64,000 bases of DNA from Ophioderma brevispina (lineage: Eukaryota > Echinodermata > Ophiuroidea > Amphilepidida > Ophiodermatidae): positions 1 to 64,000 of the forward strand of contig JAMKCH010084944.1 of the NCBI GenBank assembly GCA_023653785.1. Reading direction: 5' to 3'. Under the pieces are notes generated by a model. It was given only the letters and a program-made list of their open reading frames with translations, was not told the DNA's origin and searched no databases. This document shows positions 59,925 through 64,000 of this stretch, piece by piece. The position numbers and the translations under genes are program-made. The stretch's first letter is position 1, and each line of letters starts with the position of its first letter.

Positions 59925-60060
59925 TCAATTTCCTGCGCATTTTTAAAACGTGCTCAAGAGACCCTTGGTAGAGGAAAAGTGACTTCCGGGCAGAACCGTG
60001 TGGCTACCTCAGTTGGTTGTTACTTCTTGTGTGAACCAAAGATACTTTTGGTACATTAAT
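59925..60060 (+). repeat. Dispersed repeat, relative at 36,000-36,130
   Basis: See the entry at 36,000. It contains 'TCAATTTCCTG', 'CGTGCTCAAGAGACC' and 'GACTTCCGGGCAGA'. Confidence 0.6.
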
Positions 60061-60436
60061 AAAGATCACTTTAACAGGAGAAAATTCAGAACATTTTTCA
60101 AAGATATATGATGCCCATTTGTAAATCCCGGGTATTTTTATTTTTATTGAAAATATTGGCGATTGTCACCTCGCCATTTCAAAACAAGTAGATTTTATGG
60201 CCATTTGGGCTGCTCAAAACAAATCTAGCAAACATTTTTATGTCCAATGAATTTTCGATATGGTTGCTTGGATTTTATATTTTGCATGTAAAGTCAGTTC
60301 GGAATTTTGGCAATTTTAGACATGACTTCCTCTTCTTGCGTATGAGGCAGCAGCTAAATATGCTGTAGACGGTGGAGCCAGCTCACTGTTGATTGGTTGG
60401 GGTTTGAAAAGTCTATGTCCTTCGGTACATGAAAGG

Positions 60437-60660
60437 TAGGGCCCTCGTTGAGAATGTGATCCGCAGTCTGTGATGGAGAACCACATTGCAGGCTGGAGAT
60501 GATCGACAGCCCCATCGGTGCATAGTGCGTGGAAGATTATACCAGGGGAAGTTCTGTCATCGGTAATAGTGAGTTGGTTGGTCTGGAAGTATCTAGCCAG
60601 GCGTTTTCATTTCTATAAGTTGTTGAATGGGGAGCTGAGAGTTTAGCAGCGTGGAGAACC
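60437..60660 (-). pseudogene. Short LINE RT 3' fragment, second copy
   Basis: Nearly the same sequence as 55,150-55,380 ('GTGATCCGCAGTCTGTGATG', 'GAGAACCACATTGCAGGC', 'CAGCCCCATCGGTGCATA'), with internal deletions. It encodes, in broken form, the C-terminal 'HRWGL' zinc-finger region of the LINE at 55-56 kb. No RT core is present. Confidence 0.75.
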
Positions 60661-60734
60661 AGAGACTTTGTTCGCCAGCTGATGTGTTAAACATTTTCGC
60701 TGCAAAAATTATAAGCTTGGATAATTAAACTGCT

Positions 60735-60870
60735 AAATGGAAAAAGATGCTCGGATAAGGCCAAGGTGGCCGCCAACCCCTGGGAAGTACATAATTCTTC
60801 AGAATTTTTTTTTTCTAAAATTATAGAAAACAATTTATGTGTGTTCTCAAGGTAGTAGGGTAATAGTAGA
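60735..60870 (+). repeat. Dispersed repeat, relative at 11,712-11,870
   Basis: See the entry at 11,712. Confidence 0.65.
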
Positions 60871-60989
60871 GTCATTTTCATGAGATCCGTGACCATTTTT
60901 TAGGACTCGTCTTGTTTCTTGATGGATTTGGCAAGATGGACCACTTTTAAACAAAAAATCCGCTCCTATACACCTCCCAGAACTGACGG

Positions 60990-61550
60990 CTCACGTTTTT
61001 ACAGAGCGTTTTTCAAATGGGCCGCCCACGCTGCTATTTTGAAATACATAAACAGTGATATCTCGGGAACCACGCTGAGGAGCTACAAAATGATGATGAA
61101 GAGTGTCATTTCACACTAATTCTAGCACAACAGATCAGTTGGAGTGATGTTTATTACAGATAAGTGCCATCTTGACCTCTCAAATCCAAGATGGCTGACG
61201 TGTGGTATCACCTTGGAATGTTAATATTTATACAATATCTTGCTCAGATTATGTAGAATGACAAATAAGTGGTTTTTCAGACTATTTTGGACATGAGAAA
61301 GAATAGAATTGTAATGGTAGCAGTTTGAGACTGTCTGGCTCTCAAAATTCAGGATGGCGACCAGATGCCATCTGAAAAAGGCAGATACTGCCATATTTTT
61401 TCTGGCAACAAAGGACCTAAAGCATCGATTTGTATTTCATTACTGTTTTCGGAAAATTTCAACAGGAATAGTGTATACAACATTGCTGACCCACGTTGAC
61501 CTTTAAAAATCCAAGATGGTGGCTAGGAGCCATCTTGAAAATTAAAAAAA
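60990..61550 (+). repeat. ~162-bp tandem array with AAGATGGC motifs
   Basis: Motif sites fall at about 61,015 ('AAATGGGCCGCCCACGCTGC'), 61,191 ('CCAAGATGGCTGACG'), 61,352 ('CAGGATGGCGACCAGATGCC') and 61,514 ('CCAAGATGGTGGCTAGGAGC'). Spacings are about 175, 161 and 162. Several sites are quasi-palindromes ending in 'GCCATCTTGAAA' or similar. The units are heavily diverged between motifs. Confidence 0.6.
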
Positions 61551-64000
61551 CTATTGGAACACCACATGCCCTCTAAATTGACAGATAGAGATAATTTTTT
61601 TTCTAATTTTGGCATGTAAACCAATTTTAATGAAGCACCCATCACAAAAATACTGTGAAATGGGTCCTGTATGTACGAGATGATCCTAGATATAAATGAC
61701 TACTATTTAATTGTATACGACATTTGTTGAAATGTAAACCACCCCTTAGGTGGGTTGAGTATACTTTCCGGGAGGCAATTACCAGTTTTCAGGTAGGGAT
61801 GTGCCCGCTCTGCGGTCCTGATTTTCAAACATAGGGATTGGAACTTGGAAAATGATTTGGTATGCCAAAGTAGGGTTTTTGGAATGAGATTTTGAAAATT
61901 TGTAGGGGTAGCTTCTTGAGGCAAAAACCTTTTCAAATAAGGGACCTGTGAAACTGATGTGCTTCAAACTGGGGTTAGGATGCTGGAGAGACGCAAGATG
62001 GGGGTCTTAAAGGGACACAGCCACATTTCCAACGAAACCTATCAAAGTCCTGTAAAACAACTCACTAGAGAAAAAAAGGGGATTGGGACTTACATGAGCA
62101 CTAAAAAGCAGGTTTTTACCAATGGATATTAAAATAGCCAACATAGGAAGGGACTAGTTTCAAGTCATCAATGTCAGTGGTTCATTTCAGCATTTTTGTG
62201 TCATTTTCAGTCAAAAGTTTTTTTGTTTTAATTACTAGTTAAATTTACATAAAAATCCAGAAACAACATTGGGTTAATGATAACATAAAATAAGATGGCC
62301 AGTGGGATGTCTGAAATGGTTTACAGGGAAATTACACCCTTTGATATGTATTTTCTTACATGTCAGTTGTACAACTAAGCCAATGGAAGACAAGCCACTC
62401 CGGAGTCATTCCATTACAAAAATTAATAATTACACTCAACGAAGTCTTTCAGGTGAGGGTTAAGACATGTTAAAGACACACAAACATGCAAACACCTCAA
62501 TCTTGACAAAAAAGAGAGCGCCCTATATTGCAGACTGTGGCTAGTTGTCCCTTAAGATGGACAACATCCATATTTCAGTTATATGTTTTATAACCCGTAA
62601 AATCGATTTCAAGAGATTGCCACTTTTTTTTGCTTACAGAAATGACTCAAATGAAAAACAAAGGCGATTTGTCTATGCTAATATTTCAATATAACACAAA
62701 GCTGAATGTTCGTATTTGCTCCTATAGGAAATTAGACATTTCCCAAGTTTGTACCAAATACAGTTCTCAGCCTAATCCTCTCAGATGGGGATATTTTTGA
62801 TAGAAAGGTTTACACCAGTGCCAAAAAATAGGTGCCATCGTGACAAATCGATGATGAGTGATTCTGGAGAAAGTAATTTTTGCACATAGATAATTGCTCG
62901 ACTAAGTGTGGACGAAGACTATCTGAGGGTGGAAGAAATATGGTGATCGTCGTCTTTTCACTACTCTCTACATTGTAACTCTTATCTCAACAAAATCCTG
63001 GCTTTTTGCATCACAGTATATTGCGAGGAATGGGACAAACTTCTCCAATCGGAGCCCTCTGGTCGCAAAGGGAGGTAGTTCCATACCACACCGACGCTAG
63101 CACATATGTTTTTTGATTGTCTAGGCAATATGCAATGTGTTTCTTGTCTCTTGATCATAAAACCCCAGCGTTACGATCACACCATACCCAGTAAGAAAAT
63201 GCAATGATGAATGCAGCCAGATTCATCACACTAACCCTAGCACTGTCAAGTTGTGCTGGTGTTTCACCACCACAGGATCCTGAATTCTCTGAGCAACTAT
63301 GCTGATTGTACATAGTTGTTGGTATTCTCAGGTCAAGATTGACAGACTTGTCGAATCATGATGATCGAATTGCATTATATAATGGTGAGCATGGCAGTGT
63401 CTGCCTCTGCGTGGAGGCAGATGAACTCTACATCAGCTGATCGTAGTGTTTTGTGCAGGTTCCTGGCAGGGCTGCCCAATACACAATGGATGACCTCAGT
63501 GTTAGTCTTTCCATTTGAATCTCCTCCAACATAAAGAGTTTTTAACTTTCACTGTAAATCTTCCACCTTATTTACTTTCTCATTACTTAAGTTTCTCGAT
63601 TTATAGTGGTATGTAAATTTTTTTTAAAACTATTTAAAAAAAAAATGACTTAAATGAACGAGGAGAAAAGGCTGGAATGGAAATGACCAACTAATTCGAT
63701 TGAAACTAGGTTCCCTTCTAGGTGGCATTCATATATTCCATGGAGTAAAACTGTCCAATGCAAAGTCCCAATTTCCAGCTCTTTTAAGAATGTTGTTGTG
63801 AAAAACATGCCTGTGCCCCTTAAGACCTCCATTTTCATCTCTCCAGCAGTTCCTAACACCAAGAGATGAAGCATAAGTCAGTTCTTAAGGTCCCTGAATT
63901 AGAAATATTTGCCTCAGCCAAATCCAGTCCAGAAGCTGCGAGTTCTCAAAACTTAATTCCTAAGACCCTATACCTGGTCTTGGCAGAACAAATCCATTTT
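61551..64000. other. Unassigned right end of window
   Basis: No gene is recognised. Two overlapping minus-strand frames at 61,703-61,967 ('SHSKNPTLAYQIIFQVPIP') are compact and low in stops. A 74-codon minus-strand frame at 63,650-63,874 ('TGMFFTTTFLKELEIGTLHW') is similarly unplaced. Both may be decayed repeats. No inverted repeats or microsatellites are clear. Confidence 0.35.

Larger units (their letters stand above)
56775..60436. other. Unassigned gene-free stretch
   Basis: Contains a direct repeat pair at 57,222-57,300 and 57,425-57,500 and a very T/A-rich segment at 59,455-59,580. A 65-codon minus-strand frame (59,558-59,755, 'RDILCGRILQKMAEESHESC') is unknown. A dispersed repeat lies at 59,925-60,060. 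Confidence 0.4.

Noticed and set aside
61703..61967. Two overlapping minus-strand frames as a possible exon
   Set aside because: They are compact and stop-poor, but without recognised family, start context or splice sites I could not support a call.

Overview
This window looks like AT-rich, gene-poor nuclear DNA from a marine invertebrate animal. I see no intact protein-coding gene, no rRNA, no true tRNA and no bacterial-style operon. The longest open frames are about 160 codons and none is convincing. The recognisable content is transposable-element debris: 3' ends of several non-LTR (LINE) reverse-transcriptase genes, tRNA-derived SINEs, many non-autonomous DNA elements with long inverted repeats, and simple repeats. 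The LINE and SINE types fit echinoderm, hemichordate, cephalochordate or cnidarian genomes. I cannot choose between these.

The dominant architecture is a direct tandem segmental duplication. Copy A runs from about 650 to 26,188 and copy B from about 29,640 to 48,948, with a 3.4-kb spacer. The copies are collinear but differ by many substitutions and small indels. Because they are paralogous, each serves as the empty site for insertions in the other. This exposes three insertions flanked by TA dinucleotides: a 1.04-kb foldback at 1,629-2,672 (A only), a 7-kb element at 16,971-23,982 (A only) and a 618-bp element at 31,324-31,941 (B only). Two LINE fragments (40.56-41.29 and 45.37-46.47 kb), a SINE (30.0-30.35 kb) and a 0.9-kb insert flanked by 11-bp direct repeats (41.4-42.3 kb) are also B only. 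A SINE at 15.7 kb, a foldback at 14.1 kb and three LINE 3' ends are in both copies and so predate the duplication.

Layout: 1-0.65 kb left flank; 0.65-6.74 kb copy A with three degraded minus-strand LINE tails and the 1.04-kb foldback; 6.77-8.24 kb long-TIR element; 8.2-13.3 kb featureless sequence with dispersed repeats; 13.3-16.9 kb copy A with a foldback and a SINE; 16.97-23.98 kb the 7-kb element, whose arms are tandem arrays of a unit of about 335 bp in inverted orientation; 24.0-26.2 kb end of copy A; 26.2-29.6 kb spacer with two adjacent foldbacks and one weak candidate exon; 29.6-48.9 kb copy B; 49-53.1 kb mostly unassigned; 53.16-56.77 kb a TIR-bounded block containing a LINE RT remnant; 57-64 kb unassigned DNA with a short LINE copy and a tandem array of about 162 bp.

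The most interesting biology is the family of large non-autonomous elements whose inverted arms consist of repeats centred on an 'AAGATGGCCGCC'-type motif, together with the paired empty and filled sites. Every LINE frame is broken by several indels. This suits old relics, but it could also partly reflect indel errors in an unpolished long-read assembly. All calls are by eye; no alignment or database search was run.
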